Origin: Arenimonas sp.
Lineage (GTDB): Bacteria > Pseudomonadota > Gammaproteobacteria > Xanthomonadales > Xanthomonadaceae
Reading direction: 5' to 3'
DNA length: 54,630 nucleotides
Assembly: GCF_022842045.1 (NCBI RefSeq)
Contig: NZ_JALHQI010000013.1
Coordinates: 1 to 54,630 of the forward strand
Shown here: positions 36,801 to 45,529 of the stretch, piece after piece
Layout: each line of letters opens with the position of its first letter
Position numbering within the stretch: the stretch's first letter is position 1
Notes under the pieces: generated by a model
What the model was told of the DNA's origin: nothing
Seen by the model: the letters and a program-made list of their open reading frames with translations, nothing else
Databases searched by the model: none
Translations under genes and position numbers: made by a program

Positions 36801-37322
36801 CGGATGGAAGCCGGCCGCCTCGAAGGTGGGCCGGCTGTAGCCCCAGTCATCGAGCCAGTCGGGCCGGTAAGCCATGTAATGGATGTAGATGCGCGCCAGC
36901 CGGTCGGCCAGCTGGAACCGGCGCAGGGCGCGATCGGGCCCGGCGAGGTAGGCCTGCAGGGCGGCATCGGACGGCGCCTCGAGCAGCTCATGCACGCGCC
37001 AGCGCAACCACTCCCGGCGCCAGCCGCGCGGCGACACCGCGTTCTCGCCCAGCACCTGCCGCGCCAGTGCGTCGAGGAAGGTGGACGGCAGCACGATCTC
37101 AAGGTTGGCGACGATGTCGCCGACGCCGCGGTGCCGCGCCAGCGCACCGGCCAGCCACTGGCGCATGCCCGGGTGCGCGGCCACGACGGTCTGCGGCGCC
37201 AGCGGCGAGGCCGGCGCCTGGGTGCGCAGCAGGTGGTCCAGCGGTTCCAGCAGTGCCTCGAGCCGGCTGGCCCGGAACACCGTGATTCCTTCGCTGGCGC
37301 GTTGTTTCCAGTCCGCGGGCAT
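33873..37322 (-). CDS. recC: Exodeoxyribonuclease V gamma subunit RecC
   Basis: The Chi-scanning subunit of RecBCD, 1149 residues. The fold is an inactivated helicase: the Walker A site is replaced by TVVAAHPGMRQWLA and other motifs are non-catalytic, as in all RecC proteins. Conserved segments include IVLPSTFLDALARQVL, VFGLGHMAPAELAVLQAL, ADIVVMAPDIGAYLPLLPAVFG, VAVLGLNEGEYPRNDID and LFLETLMSARDMLHLSYVG. The ATG at 37322 is preceded two codons earlier by an in-frame GTG; neither has a good ribosome site. It is the first gene of the operon; ptrA, which is present in the enterobacterial cluster, is absent. Confidence 0.96.
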   Translation of the reverse strand: MPADWKQRASEGITVFRASRLEALLEPLDHLLRTQAPASPLAPQTVVAAHPGMRQWLAGALARHRGVGDIVANLEIVLPSTFLDALARQVLGENAVSPRGWRREWLRWRVHELLEAPSDAALQAYLAGPDRALRRFQLADRLARIYIHYMAYRPDWLDDWGYSRPTFEAAGFHPALWRQLRQALQEPHRGERLMELGARLRAGGADVGAQDPLHVFGLGHMAPAELAVLQALAGHRPVVFYLPDPCREYWAGLRGERARLLELAADPHGDDATAYFLDQGHPLLAAWGRLGQHFMLSIQQLEASLDIRHFRDEQPTEHRPGVLLSRAQDSLRQLLPAHMALDPRPRAERLQDASLRVHACHSRLRELEALRDALLRARADDATLEPADIVVMAPDIGAYLPLLPAVFGEAGRAEGPLPYHLADVPMARTQPLFAAFRQLLALPSSRLTAPELVDFLGQPPVLRRLGLDEADLDTLTRWLVRARAAWGLDGDTRAAMGVPATETHTLAWAMDRLVAGFIHGNEADDDVLRLPGGDALVPVPGVAGGASAALGALDHLLQQLAGLRADVGTERPASEWARRLEERLDALFLPDLDDPRGAECMDALRALLRALASEPGELGLDPRLSFPVVKQWLEDRLAATPERQRFLAGGVTVCGMVPQRAIPFRVVAVLGLNEGEYPRNDIDAGLDPIGRAGLRRLGDRDVRSDDRYLFLETLMSARDMLHLSYVGFDEVGGSVRNPAAPLAELMAALPCGDGEGAARLAPAWRVDHRLQPFHADYFNGSDPRLFSFRTEFAGMVGGEPGAATLMSTVSPLPGTEHCEVALAGLRRYFRDPARVQLADRLGARLDALDDEGLVADEPLEARMERLDSPARALCLRFLSDPSAPRDVPAPEAMRLAGLLAAGALGDAAWQQELDAAVAVDATARERPELAALLAVGLPAPTPLAMRRDFGRFHVTGDLGIGYDGGDALYVLEVFPNREKENDLDLRDRLPLFLTWALVRLAPENADRAVNLCALVQKPPAKPRAGSRPDGLWQAGIAQWERDFLAASVSAKALFLEDLESRVLELLELWARPATHPAWYFPRAAAAIGIRQKDDAAEGAWQAERGYAPGYARLLGRGLDFEEGTPDFSRLKAEADRLVQCITLGEASAA

Positions 37323-37403
37323 TCGCACAGCCTAGCCGAAACGTGGGTCCAGCTTGGCTGGGACTGGTCTCACCCGCTGCGACGCAAGCGCCAGCGACGC
37401 ACG

Positions 37404-38291
37404 TCAGTCCAGCGCAACCCCGGTGAGCGCCTCGCTCAGCGCGACCAGCTTGCGCCGGGCGACGGGGTCGGACGGCTGCGGGTCGCGGGGCGCGGTCGGC
37501 TGGCCATCGCGGTAGAAGGCGCCGGGCTCCAGCGTCGGCGCGCGGATCAGGCCCATCACGTGGTCGCGGCCTTCCGCCACCGTGGTGCGGGGCGGCAGGC
37601 CGAGGCCCAGGACCATGGTGGTGTTCATCATCGTGGCCGGGTGCAGCGAAATCATGGTGATGCCATCGGCGGCGAAGGCGGGGGCCAGCTCGACCGTCAT
37701 GGACACCTGCGCCAGCTTGCTCTGGCCATAGCCGCGGTCGGAGGCGCCGGGGCGCTCGAGCATCACGTCGTCGAAGTCGATGGCATTCGCGCTGCCGGAG
37801 GAGATGTTGATGATGCGCGACGGCGCGGCGGCGGCCAGGTTGGGGCGCAGCTTGTTCACCAGCACCCAGCCGGCCAGGTAGTTCACGGCGAACTGCAGCT
37901 CGTGGCCATCCGCGCTGGTGCGGCGCGGGGCGCCATTGTTGAAGGCGATGCCGGCGTTGTTGACCAGCAGGTCCAGCTTCGGGGTGCTGGCGGCGACGGC
38001 GTCGGCGAAATCACGCACGCCCTGCATCGACGAGAAGTCGGCCGGGATGAAGCGGGCCGAACCCTTGCCGGCCGCGGTGATCTCGTCCACCACGGCCTGG
38101 CCACGCGCCACGCTGCGGCCGTGCACGATGACGTGCGCACCGTCGGCGGCCAGCGCCAGCGCCAGTTCGCGCCCCAGGCCATCGGTGGAGCCGGTGACCA
38201 GCACCGTCTTGCCGGCGTAGGACAGCGGCGTCTCGGCGGCCGTGGCGAGCGACGCCGCCAGCATCCAAAGGCCAAAGAACCAGGTTCGCAT
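37404..38291 (-). CDS. SDR-family oxidoreductase with N-terminal signal peptide
   Basis: A 295-residue SDR related to the retinol-dehydrogenase/WW-oxidoreductase group: cofactor [29 protein letters not shown] serine block and Y-x3-K in GYGQSKLAQ. It has an uncommon start, a cleavable-looking Sec signal of about 19 residues (hydrophobic core ending in SLATAA). The start is firm because GGGAGGA lies 6 bases upstream. An NAD(P)-dependent enzyme in the periplasm would be odd, so the segment may be an uncleaved membrane anchor instead. It lies upstream of recC on the same strand with an 81-base gap. Confidence 0.85.
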   Translation of the reverse strand: MRTWFFGLWMLAASLATAAETPLSYAGKTVLVTGSTDGLGRELALALAADGAHVIVHGRSVARGQAVVDEITAAGKGSARFIPADFSSMQGVRDFADAVAASTPKLDLLVNNAGIAFNNGAPRRTSADGHELQFAVNYLAGWVLVNKLRPNLAAAAPSRIINISSGSANAIDFDDVMLERPGASDRGYGQSKLAQVSMTVELAPAFAADGITMISLHPATMMNTTMVLGLGLPPRTTVAEGRDHVMGLIRAPTLEPGAFYRDGQPTAPRDPQPSDPVARRKLVALSEALTGVALD

Positions 38292-38393
38292 CGCATTCCT
38301 CCCAAGCCGGTGCAGCGCCAACGCTACTCCCGTCCGACAACGCCGGGCAATGCGGCAACAGGCCAGCGTCCGGCCTACCCGGCCTAGGATAGG

Positions 38394-38418
38394 GGGGTCA
38401 GGTTCGGAACCAGACCCC
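38394..38418. repeat. GGGGTCAGGTTC-type palindromic repeat
   Basis: Arms GGGGTCAGGTTC and GAACCAGACCCC around one central G, with a single mismatch. It lies between the divergent SDR and queD genes, about 34 bases before queD. This class of near-perfect 25-base palindrome is scattered in many proteobacterial genomes as a REP-like element. Only this copy was noticed here. Confidence 0.7.
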
Positions 38419-38451
38419 GCACCCGGGTCCGGCTGGCCTAGAATGCGCGCC

Positions 38452-38808
38452 ATGGACATCTTCAAGGTTTTCCGGATCGAGGCGGCGCACCGGCTGCCCA
38501 ACGTGCCGCCCGGCCACAAGTGCGCCCGGCTGCACGGGCACTCGTTCGCGGTGGAGCTGCACGTGGGCGGCACGCCGGATCCGCACACGGGCTGGATCAT
38601 GGACTTCGGCGACATCAAGGCCGTGTTCGCGCCGATCTACGACCGCCTCGACCACCACTACCTCAACGATATCCCGGGCCTCGAAAACCCGACCAGCGAG
38701 AACCTCGCGCGCTGGATCTGGGACCAGCTCAAGCCCTTGCTGCCGGCGCTGTCGCTGGTGGTGGTGCACGAAACCTGCACCTCCGGCTGCCGCTACGCCG
38801 GCCACTGA
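38452..38808 (+). CDS. queD: 6-carboxy-5,6,7,8-tetrahydropterin synthase QueD
   Basis: A 118-residue QueD that converts 7,8-dihydroneopterin triphosphate to 6-carboxytetrahydropterin, the second committed step of queuosine and 7-deazaguanine synthesis. Zinc ligands are H13 (AAHRL), H28 and H30 (RLHGHSF). The catalytic cysteine is C24 ([10 protein letters not shown]), and the conserved late block is [14 protein letters not shown] with [11 protein letters not shown]. An in-frame ATG 9 bases upstream is possible. No other que gene is adjacent. It is convergent with the RND pump gene, 27 bases away. Confidence 0.96.
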   Translation: MDIFKVFRIEAAHRLPNVPPGHKCARLHGHSFAVELHVGGTPDPHTGWIMDFGDIKAVFAPIYDRLDHHYLNDIPGLENPTSENLARWIWDQLKPLLPALSLVVVHETCTSGCRYAGH

Positions 38809-38835
38809 CTGGCGTTCTGCAGGAGGGAATTCAAA

Positions 38836-41800
38836 TCAGGCGGCGGCGGGCGCGGCGCCTTCCGCGTGCTGGTGGTTGCGCGCAAGCAGCAGGTAGACCA
38901 CCGGCACCACGAACAGCGTGAACACGGTGCCGATCGCCATGCCGCCGACGATGACCAGGCCGATCTGGTTGCGTGCCTCGGCACCGGCGCCGGAGGCGAT
39001 GGCCAGCGGCAGCGAACCCAGCACCATCGCGCCGGTGGTCATCAGGATCGGGCGCAGGCGCATCGCCGCCGCGTCGAGCACGGCATCGAACTTCGAGCGG
39101 CCCTGTTCCTGCAGCTGGTTGGCGAACTCCACGATCAGGATGCCGTGCTTGGCGATCAGGCCGACCAGGGTGACGATGCCGATCTGGCTGTAGATGTTCC
39201 AGCTGCCGTGGCCGCTCAGCTTGAGCGCCAGGAACGCACCGAACATCGCCAGCGGCACCGCCAGCAGGATCACCAGCGGATCCACCCAGCTCTCGAACTG
39301 CGCGGCCAGCACCAGGTAGATGAACACCACCGCCAGCAGGAAGATCACCGCGAACTCACTGGCGGACTCGCGGAACTCGCGGCTCTGCCCGGTGAGGTCG
39401 TACTGCGCCTCGGGCGCCACTTCCTCCAGCGCCGCCTCCATCCACTCCAGCGCCTCGCCCATCGAATAGCCCGGCGCGAGGCCGGCACTGATGGTCGCGG
39501 CGCGCAGCTTGTTGAAGTGGTTGAGCTCCTTGGCCGCCACCGTCTCTTCGACCTTGATCAGGTTCGAGAGCTGCACCATCTGGCCGTCGCCCGCGCGAAC
39601 GAAGATGTTGGTGAGGTCGCCCGGGGTACGGCGGCCGTCGTCCTCCACCTGCACGATCACGTCGTACTGCTCCGAGCCGCGCTTGAAACGGGTCACGTTG
39701 CGGCCACCCAGCAGCGTCTCGAGTGTGCGCCCGACCGTGGTGACGTCGCTGCCCACCGCGGCGACCTTGTCGCGGTCGAGCGACAGCAGCAGCTGCGGCT
39801 TGTTGAGCTTGAGGTCGGAGTCGGGATTGGTGAGCTGCGGGTTCTCGCGCATCTTCACCATCAGGGCCTCGACCGTGGCGCCCAGCTCTTCCCAGCTGCC
39901 GGTGCTCTGCACCACGAAGTTGACCGGCTGGCCGAAACCGTCCTGGCCCAGCGGCGGCGGCAGCGTCGGGAAGGCCATGATGCCGGGGATGCCCATGAAC
40001 TGTGGGAACAGCTGGCCGGTCACGTCCTGGGTGGAGACCTGGCGGTCGTCCCAGTCCTCGAGCATCACGAAGCCGATGGTGTTGGTCACCGACGGGAAGC
40101 CGACGATCTGGAAGTACTGCTTCACTTCCGGGATGGTCTTGAAGCTCGCCTCCATCTGCTTGGCGTACTGGTCGGTGTAGGCCACCGTGGAGCCCTCGGG
40201 CGCGACGCCAAATCCGATGATGAAGCCCTGGTCTTCCTGCGGCGCCAGCTCGTCGGGCAGGCTGCCCCACAGCAGGCCCGCGCCGGTGAACAGCACCAGC
40301 GCCATCGCCACCACCGCCCAGCGCAGCTTCAGCGCGGTCGACAGCAGGCCGCGGTAGCCGCGGTCCACCGAGCCCAGCACGCGCTCGCCGAACTCATAGA
40401 AGCGGCCGTGCGAGGTCTCGTGCCTGAGCAGCTTGGCCGACATCATCGGCGACAGCGTCAGCGCGGTGAAGCCGGAGACCAGCACGGCGCCGGCGAGCGT
40501 CAGCGCGAACTCGACGAACAGCTGGCCGGTGCGGCCGGTCTGGAACGCCAGCGGCACGTACACCGCCACCAGGGTCAGGGTCATCGCCACGATCGCGAAG
40601 CCGATTTCCTTGCTGCCCTTTAGCGCCGCCTCGAACGGCGGCATGCCGTCCTCGACGTGCCGGTAGATGTTCTCCAGCATCACGATGGCGTCGTCCACCA
40701 CCAGGCCGATCGCCAGCACCATGGCCAGAAGCGTCAGCGTGTTGATGGTGAAACCGAACGCGAACATGATCGCGAACGCGCCCACCAGCGACACCGGAAT
40801 GGTCACCAGCGGGATCAGCGTCGCCCGCCAGCTGCGCAGGAACAGGAAGATCACCACCACCACCAGCACCACCGCTTCGGCGACCGTCTTGTAGACCTCT
40901 TCGATCGACTTCTCGATGAAGATGGTGGTGTCGAAGGCGATTTCGATCTTCATGCCCTCGGGCAGCGTTGCCTGGATCTGCGGCAGCATCGCCTTGAGGT
41001 CTTCGGAGATGTCCAGCGGATTGGCCACGGCCTGCTTCACCACCGCCAGCGGCACCGCGTTGACGCCGTTGAAGCGCGCCGCGAAGCGCTCTTCCTGCGA
41101 GCCGAGCTCGACCCGCGCCACGTCCTTGAGGCGAACCAGGTAGCCGTTGACGTTGCCCAGGATCACCTCGCCGAACTGCTCGGGGGTCTGCAGGTCGGTT
41201 TCCGAGAGCACGGTGAACTCACGGTCGCTCGATTCGACGCGGCCGGCGGGGATCTCGACGTTCTGGGCCCGCAGCGCGTTCTCCACGTCCACCGGGGTCA
41301 GGCCGAAGCCGGCCAGCCGCTGCGGCTGCAGCCACACCCGCATGGCGTAGGTGCTGGAGAAGACCTGGGCCTGGGCGACGCCGGGGATCGTCTGCACCCG
41401 GTCCTTGACCAGGCGCTCGGCGTAGTCGGCGATCTCGACCCGCGAGTGCCGGTCGGAAGAGAACGCCAGGTAGATGATCGGCTGGGCGTCGGCTTCCTGT
41501 TTCTGGATGATCGGCTCGTCGGCCTCGTCCGGCAGCACGCCGCGGGCCTGGCCGACGCGGTCGCGGACATCCGAGGCGGCGCCGTCGGGATCGCGGTTGA
41601 GCCGGAACCGCACCGTCACCTGGCTCGACTGCTCGCGGCTCACCGACTGCATGAACTCGATGCCCTCGACGCCCGACAACGCGTCCTCGATGGGCTGGGT
41701 GACCTGCGATTCGATCACCTGCGCGCTGGCGCCGGGATAGTTGGTGTTGACCGTGATCACCGGCGTATCGACGTTCGGGATCTGGCGCACGGCCAGGCGG

Positions 41801-41889
41801 TCGTAGGCGATGATGCCGACCAGCAGCACCACCAGGTTGATCACCGTCGCGAAGACCGGACGGCGGATCGAGATATCGGAAAGGACCAT
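38836..41889 (-). CDS. RND-family multidrug efflux permease (HAE1 type)
   Basis: A 1017-residue inner-membrane proton-driven pump. It starts VLSDISIRRPVFATVINL with TM1, has the paired periplasmic loops and twelve membrane helices. The proton-relay aspartates are in AIGLVVDDAIVMLENIYRH (TM4) and the relay lysine in GLIAKHGILIVEFANQL (TM10). The family signature LRPILMTTGAMVLGSLPLA is present. Sequence character places it with multidrug (MexB/AcrB/MdtBC-like) rather than metal RND pumps. It is 12 bases downstream of the adaptor gene in the same operon; no outer-membrane channel gene is adjacent, so it probably borrows a shared TolC. Confidence 0.95.
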   Translation of the reverse strand: MVLSDISIRRPVFATVINLVVLLVGIIAYDRLAVRQIPNVDTPVITVNTNYPGASAQVIESQVTQPIEDALSGVEGIEFMQSVSREQSSQVTVRFRLNRDPDGAASDVRDRVGQARGVLPDEADEPIIQKQEADAQPIIYLAFSSDRHSRVEIADYAERLVKDRVQTIPGVAQAQVFSSTYAMRVWLQPQRLAGFGLTPVDVENALRAQNVEIPAGRVESSDREFTVLSETDLQTPEQFGEVILGNVNGYLVRLKDVARVELGSQEERFAARFNGVNAVPLAVVKQAVANPLDISEDLKAMLPQIQATLPEGMKIEIAFDTTIFIEKSIEEVYKTVAEAVVLVVVVIFLFLRSWRATLIPLVTIPVSLVGAFAIMFAFGFTINTLTLLAMVLAIGLVVDDAIVMLENIYRHVEDGMPPFEAALKGSKEIGFAIVAMTLTLVAVYVPLAFQTGRTGQLFVEFALTLAGAVLVSGFTALTLSPMMSAKLLRHETSHGRFYEFGERVLGSVDRGYRGLLSTALKLRWAVVAMALVLFTGAGLLWGSLPDELAPQEDQGFIIGFGVAPEGSTVAYTDQYAKQMEASFKTIPEVKQYFQIVGFPSVTNTIGFVMLEDWDDRQVSTQDVTGQLFPQFMGIPGIMAFPTLPPPLGQDGFGQPVNFVVQSTGSWEELGATVEALMVKMRENPQLTNPDSDLKLNKPQLLLSLDRDKVAAVGSDVTTVGRTLETLLGGRNVTRFKRGSEQYDVIVQVEDDGRRTPGDLTNIFVRAGDGQMVQLSNLIKVEETVAAKELNHFNKLRAATISAGLAPGYSMGEALEWMEAALEEVAPEAQYDLTGQSREFRESASEFAVIFLLAVVFIYLVLAAQFESWVDPLVILLAVPLAMFGAFLALKLSGHGSWNIYSQIGIVTLVGLIAKHGILIVEFANQLQEQGRSKFDAVLDAAAMRLRPILMTTGAMVLGSLPLAIASGAGAEARNQIGLVIVGGMAIGTVFTLFVVPVVYLLLARNHQHAEGAAPAAA

Positions 41890-41901
41890 GGGGCGCTCCG
41901 C

Positions 41902-43029
41902 TCAGTCCACGTCGGCGTTCTGCGCGGGTGCGGCCGCGGCGGCGTCGGCCATGCCGGGGGCCGGCACCACCGTCACCTCGGCACCCTCGAACATCATGGG
42001 CTTGGCCTGGCCGGCGGTGATCACCTGGTCGCCATCCGACAGCCCCTCGGTGATGGCCACGCGGCCGGGCAGGCGCACCCCGGTCTTGACCACGGCGCGC
42101 GCGGCCTTGCCGTCGCGAACCACGTAAACGAAGCGGGTGTCGCCCTCCTGCAGCAGGGCCTGCTCCGGAATCACGATCGCGCTCGCACCGGCCTCGCCGA
42201 CCTCCAGCGTCACCCGCGCGAACAGGCCCGGTCGCAGGCGGTAGTCGGGGTTGGGCACGCGGGCGCGCACCTTGGCGCTGCGGCTGTTGACGTCGATCAC
42301 CGGCTCGACCGCCAGCACTTCGCCGGAGAAGGTCTCGCCCGCGTAGGCGTCCACCACCAGGCGGACCGGCTGGCCCGCCGCCACCGAGGCCAGCGCGCTC
42401 TCGGGCAGGCTGAAGTCGACTTCCATCGGGTCCAGGCGCACCAGGTTCACCAGCGCCTGGCCCGGGCTGACCACCGCGCCCACGCTGACCTCGCGCAGGC
42501 CGATGACGCCGGAGAACGGGGCCAGGATCGTGGTCTTCTCGAGCTGGGCGAGGGCCGAGGCCACGCGGGCCTGGGTCACGCCGAGCTGGGCGCGGGCCGC
42601 GTCAACGTCCGAGCGCGACAGCAGTTGGCGGGCACCGAGGTCCGTGGCGCGCTCGTTGCCGCGGCGCGCGTTCTCGTAGTTGGCCTCCGCCTCGCGCAGG
42701 TCGGCCGCGGTGACCGACGCGTCCATGCTGAACAGCTTGTCGCCCTTCGCCACCCGCTGGCCTTCCTCGAAATGCACCGCCACCAGGCGACCGTTGATTT
42801 CCGGCCGGATGACCACCGACTCATCGGCGCGCAGGGTGCCCACCGTGGTCAGCCCCTGCTGCAGCGGCTCGGCCTTCACGGTGACGGCCTCCACCGGCAG
42901 GGCCATGGCACCGGGCGGGCCGCCCGCGGCGGACGGGTCGCCGGCACCGGAGCCGGAACAGGCCGCGAGGCCCAGGACGAGGGCCAGCGTGGCAGCGGCC
43001 GGGAGGCGGGTCGGGAAGATTGCGGGCAT
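41902..43029 (-). CDS. RND efflux periplasmic adaptor (membrane-fusion protein)
   Basis: A 375-residue adaptor that links the RND pump to an outer-membrane channel. The lipoprotein signal ends in GLAACSG. The mature part has the lipoyl-like half (INGRLVAVHFEEGQRVAKGDKLF), a short coiled-coil hairpin (ADLREAEANYENARRG), the second lipoyl half (TTILAPFSGVIGLREVSVGAVVSPGQ), and beta-barrel and membrane-proximal domains ending in GDQVITAGQ. It is first in the operon. No local regulator gene is adjacent. Confidence 0.94.
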   Translation of the reverse strand: MPAIFPTRLPAAATLALVLGLAACSGSGAGDPSAAGGPPGAMALPVEAVTVKAEPLQQGLTTVGTLRADESVVIRPEINGRLVAVHFEEGQRVAKGDKLFSMDASVTAADLREAEANYENARRGNERATDLGARQLLSRSDVDAARAQLGVTQARVASALAQLEKTTILAPFSGVIGLREVSVGAVVSPGQALVNLVRLDPMEVDFSLPESALASVAAGQPVRLVVDAYAGETFSGEVLAVEPVIDVNSRSAKVRARVPNPDYRLRPGLFARVTLEVGEAGASAIVIPEQALLQEGDTRFVYVVRDGKAARAVVKTGVRLPGRVAITEGLSDGDQVITAGQAKPMMFEGAEVTVVPAPGMADAAAAAPAQNADVD

Positions 43030-43084
43030 GGGGGTACCTTGGCCAATGGCTTGGCGGCCGCAGGGGGTCGCCGGAGGCGGGGGG

Positions 43085-43135
43085 GGTAATTACTAGACTG
43101 GTGAGTTTAGCTTGCCCGCCAAAAAACGCACTAGG
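43085..43135 (-). promoter_or_regulatory. Possible promoter/operator of the RND operon
   Basis: The 124-base gap between bioD and the adaptor contains a short AT-rich block, unusual for this genome, reading CTAAACTCACCAGT then CTAGTAATTA on the minus strand. The ACT...AGT symmetry is like TetR-type operators of RND operons, and TTGGCG lies about 17 bases upstream of it. Box assignment is uncertain. Confidence 0.3.
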
Positions 43136-43153
43136 CCAAAAGTCCGGTGCCGT

Positions 43154-43819
43154 TTAGCCCGCGGAAAGGTAGCGGGCCAGCTCGCGCGCGCCGGCCCCCG
43201 GCGCATGCGGCAGCACCCCGAGGCAGGGCACCGGCAGGGCCGCGCGCACCAGGTCCACGTAGGCGTCCGGGAACCCGGGCTCGACCGTGCTGCCGATCCA
43301 GCCCTGCAGGCGGCAGCCATCGGCCGCGATCGCCCGGGCCGTGAGCCGGGCGTGGTTGAGGCAGCCCAGCTTCAGGCCGACCACCAGGATCACCGGCAGG
43401 TCCAGCGCCTTCACCAGGTCGGACTGGTCGAGGCCATCGGCCAGGGGCGCCAGCCAGCCGCCCACGCCCTCCACCACGACGCGGTCGGCCATCGCGGCCA
43501 AGGCCGCGTAGGCCGCGAGCAGCGGCGGCAGCGTCACGGTGACCCCGGCGGCCCGCGCCGCCAGCTGCGGTGCGGTGGGGTCGCGCAGGGCGACTGGATT
43601 GACCAGGGCATAGTCGGGCACCGGATCGCTGGCCGCCTGCAGCGCCAGCGCATCGGCATTGCGCCAGCCGGCCGGGGTCGGCGCGCAGCCGCTGGCCACT
43701 GGCTTCATGCCCACCACCCGCGCGCCGCCGCGGCGCAGCGCATGCACGAAGGCCGCGCTGGCGAAGGTCTTGCCGGCGTCGGTGTCGGTGCCGGTGATGA
43801 AGACGCCCGCGCCACTCAT
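43154..43819 (-). CDS. bioD: Dethiobiotin synthetase BioD
   Basis: A 221-residue ATP-dependent carboxylase that closes the ureido ring in biotin synthesis (DAPA + CO2 + ATP to dethiobiotin). The P-loop GTDTDAGKT is at about residues 10-18, MKPVASG provides the substrate-binding lysine, and VVEGVGGWLAPL and VVGLKLGCLNHARLT are the other family blocks. Its ATG overlaps the stop of the channel-like gene upstream by ATGA. No other bio gene is in the window. Confidence 0.96.
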   Translation of the reverse strand: MSGAGVFITGTDTDAGKTFASAAFVHALRRGGARVVGMKPVASGCAPTPAGWRNADALALQAASDPVPDYALVNPVALRDPTAPQLAARAAGVTVTLPPLLAAYAALAAMADRVVVEGVGGWLAPLADGLDQSDLVKALDLPVILVVGLKLGCLNHARLTARAIAADGCRLQGWIGSTVEPGFPDAYVDLVRAALPVPCLGVLPHAPGAGARELARYLSAG

Positions 43820-44544
43820 GCCGATCGCGCCAGGCTGCGGTCGCGGGCCCGCCGGGCGACGAGCCAGGACAGGTTCATCAGGAAATAGACCAGGCCGGGC
43901 GCGCCGGCCAGCCAGTACGGCGGATCGTCCGGCAGCAGCGCCGCGCACCCCGCCGAAAGCACGGCCACGGCAACGGCCAGCCACCACCTGGCCACTTCGC
44001 CCGCGGTCATCGCGCGCTCGTCCCGGTCCAGGCCCAGCGACTCGGCCTGCTTCAATGCCCGCGAATACAGCGCGCCGATGCACAGCGACAAGGTGGCGAA
44101 CGCAATGCCGTAGACCATGAACATGGTGCGGATGTCGGAGTAGCCGCGCAGCGATTCCAGCGGCGACGGCAGCCAGCCGCCCGTGATCCAGGCGAAGAAG
44201 GTGCCGAACAGCAGCTTCAGCGGATAGATGTAGACCAGGGCCAGGAACACCAGCAGCAGGCTCAGGAAGGTGGTGGCGCGGTCGTCCATGCCGTAGCGCC
44301 GGCTCCAGCGCGCGTGCGCCACCCAGAACATCGCCAGCTGCAGGAAGCTGGCGGCGAAGGCCGGCACGCCCTTGAGCGCCTCGAGCAGCTGGCTGATGCT
44401 GGTGGGCACGCGCTCGACCGAGATCACCAGCAGGGTCAGCGCGAAGGCGAAGGCGGCGTCGACGAAGGCTTCCACGCGCGTGACCTGCCCGCCCCGCTCG
44501 AGGAAGCCATCGGCCATGCGGCGGGGTGTCGGCGTGAAGACCAT
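43816..44544 (-). CDS. TMEM175-family (DUF1211) membrane protein, putative K+ channel
   Basis: A 242-residue integral membrane protein. The RVEAFVDAAFAFALTLLVISV segment is the R-x3-F-S/V-D TMEM175 signature in TM1, the pore-lining helix in that family. About five or six further hydrophobic helices follow (FLQLAMFWVAH, FLSLLLVFLALVYIYPL, MVYGIAFATLSLCIGAL, WLAVAVAVLSAGCAALL, APGLVYFLMNLSWLV). Bacterial TMEM175 proteins are tetrameric potassium channels with one such repeat. The F-S-D serine is valine here, which may alter conduction. An alternative start at 44517 is possible. It is coupled to bioD by a 4-base overlap without any functional link I can see. Confidence 0.82.
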   Translation of the reverse strand: MVFTPTPRRMADGFLERGGQVTRVEAFVDAAFAFALTLLVISVERVPTSISQLLEALKGVPAFAASFLQLAMFWVAHARWSRRYGMDDRATTFLSLLLVFLALVYIYPLKLLFGTFFAWITGGWLPSPLESLRGYSDIRTMFMVYGIAFATLSLCIGALYSRALKQAESLGLDRDERAMTAGEVARWWLAVAVAVLSAGCAALLPDDPPYWLAGAPGLVYFLMNLSWLVARRARDRSLARSA

Positions 44545-44625
44545 GGGCGCGACTTTATCAGCCCCCGGGGCGGTCGAGCGTGGCCGGTGCCGCTGCTACA
44601 CTGGCCTTCTTTGCGAGAGGCAGCG

Positions 44626-45114
44626 ATGTTCCAGACCGGCACCTTGGAAGGCAGCAAACCCGAGCAGTACGCGCAGCTCCTGGAGCAGGCCCGCGGCCTG
44701 ATGCACGGCGAACGCGACCGCACGGCCAACGCCGCCAACCTCTCCTCCCTGGTCTTCCACGCGCTGCCCGACCTGAACTGGGTCGGCTTCTATTTCTTCG
44801 ACGGCACCGAGCTGGTGGTCGGTCCCTTCCAGGGCCATCCGGCCTGCGTGCGCATCGCGATCGGCCGCGGCGTCTGCGGCACCGCCGCCGCCACCCGCGA
44901 GACCCAGCGCGTGCCGGACGTCGATGCCTTCCCGGGCCATATTCCCTGCGACTCGGCCTCGCGCTCGGAGCTGGTGGTGCCGCTGTTCCAGGGCGAGCGG
45001 CTGGTCGGCGTGTTCGACCTCGACAGCCCGCGGCTCGATCGCTTCGACGAAGACGACCAGCGGGGCCTGGAAGCCATTGCGCAGGCCTTCATCGATTCAC
45101 TGCCGGCGGCCTGA
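44626..45114 (+). CDS. msrC: Free methionine-R-sulfoxide reductase (GAF, fRMsr)
   Basis: A 162-residue GAF-domain enzyme that reduces free L-methionine-R-sulfoxide with thioredoxin-type electrons. NWVGFYFFDGTELVVGPFQG opens the domain. The three catalytic cysteines are C74, C84 and C108, with the same 10 and 24 residue spacing as E. coli fRMsr (C84/C94/C118), in HPACVRIAIGRGVCGTAA and GHIPCDS. The SELVVPLFQGERLVGVFDLDS end is typical. A GAGAGG-like site precedes the ATG. Confidence 0.94.
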   Translation: MFQTGTLEGSKPEQYAQLLEQARGLMHGERDRTANAANLSSLVFHALPDLNWVGFYFFDGTELVVGPFQGHPACVRIAIGRGVCGTAAATRETQRVPDVDAFPGHIPCDSASRSELVVPLFQGERLVGVFDLDSPRLDRFDEDDQRGLEAIAQAFIDSLPAA

Positions 45115-45135
45115 GCCGCCGCGGAAGGAGACGGG

Positions 45136-45525
45136 ATGAGTTCGGGCACCAAGCTTCGCAACATCGGCCCCAAGTCGGCGGCGTGGCTGCGCCAGACCGG
45201 CATCCGCACGCAGGAGGACCTGGTCGCCGTCGGTGCCCTGGCCGCCTACGTCCGGGTCAAGCGCGCGGGCTTCAAGCCCAGCCTGAACCTGCTGTACGCG
45301 CTGGAAGGCGCGATCCTGGGCTGCCACTGGCAGGAGATCCCCGACGAGCGCCGCAGCGAACTGGTGCTGGCCGCCGGTGACGAAGTGGCGAAGCTGCCGC
45401 TGCCCAAGAACAAGCGCATGCCCGCCGCCGGCCCGGTGACCACCGTGCACAACGACGAAGGCGACGGCGCGATGCCGGAGCCGGACTTCGGCTTCGACGA
45501 CCCGTCCTCGACCGCCACCGACTGA
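45136..45525 (+). CDS. TfoX C-terminal domain protein
   Basis: A 129-residue protein with only the C-terminal helix-hairpin-helix domain of TfoX/Sxy: KLRNIGPKSAAWLRQTGI, EDLVAVGALAAYVRVK and LNLLYALEGAILGCHW. The N-terminal TfoX domain is absent and the last 40 residues are an acidic tail. The role of stand-alone copies is not settled; full TfoX proteins regulate competence. A strong GGAAGGAG site precedes it and it follows the reductase gene by 21 bases, so they are probably co-transcribed. Confidence 0.88.
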   Translation: MSSGTKLRNIGPKSAAWLRQTGIRTQEDLVAVGALAAYVRVKRAGFKPSLNLLYALEGAILGCHWQEIPDERRSELVLAAGDEVAKLPLPKNKRMPAAGPVTTVHNDEGDGAMPEPDFGFDDPSSTATD

Positions 45526-45529
45526 AGCG

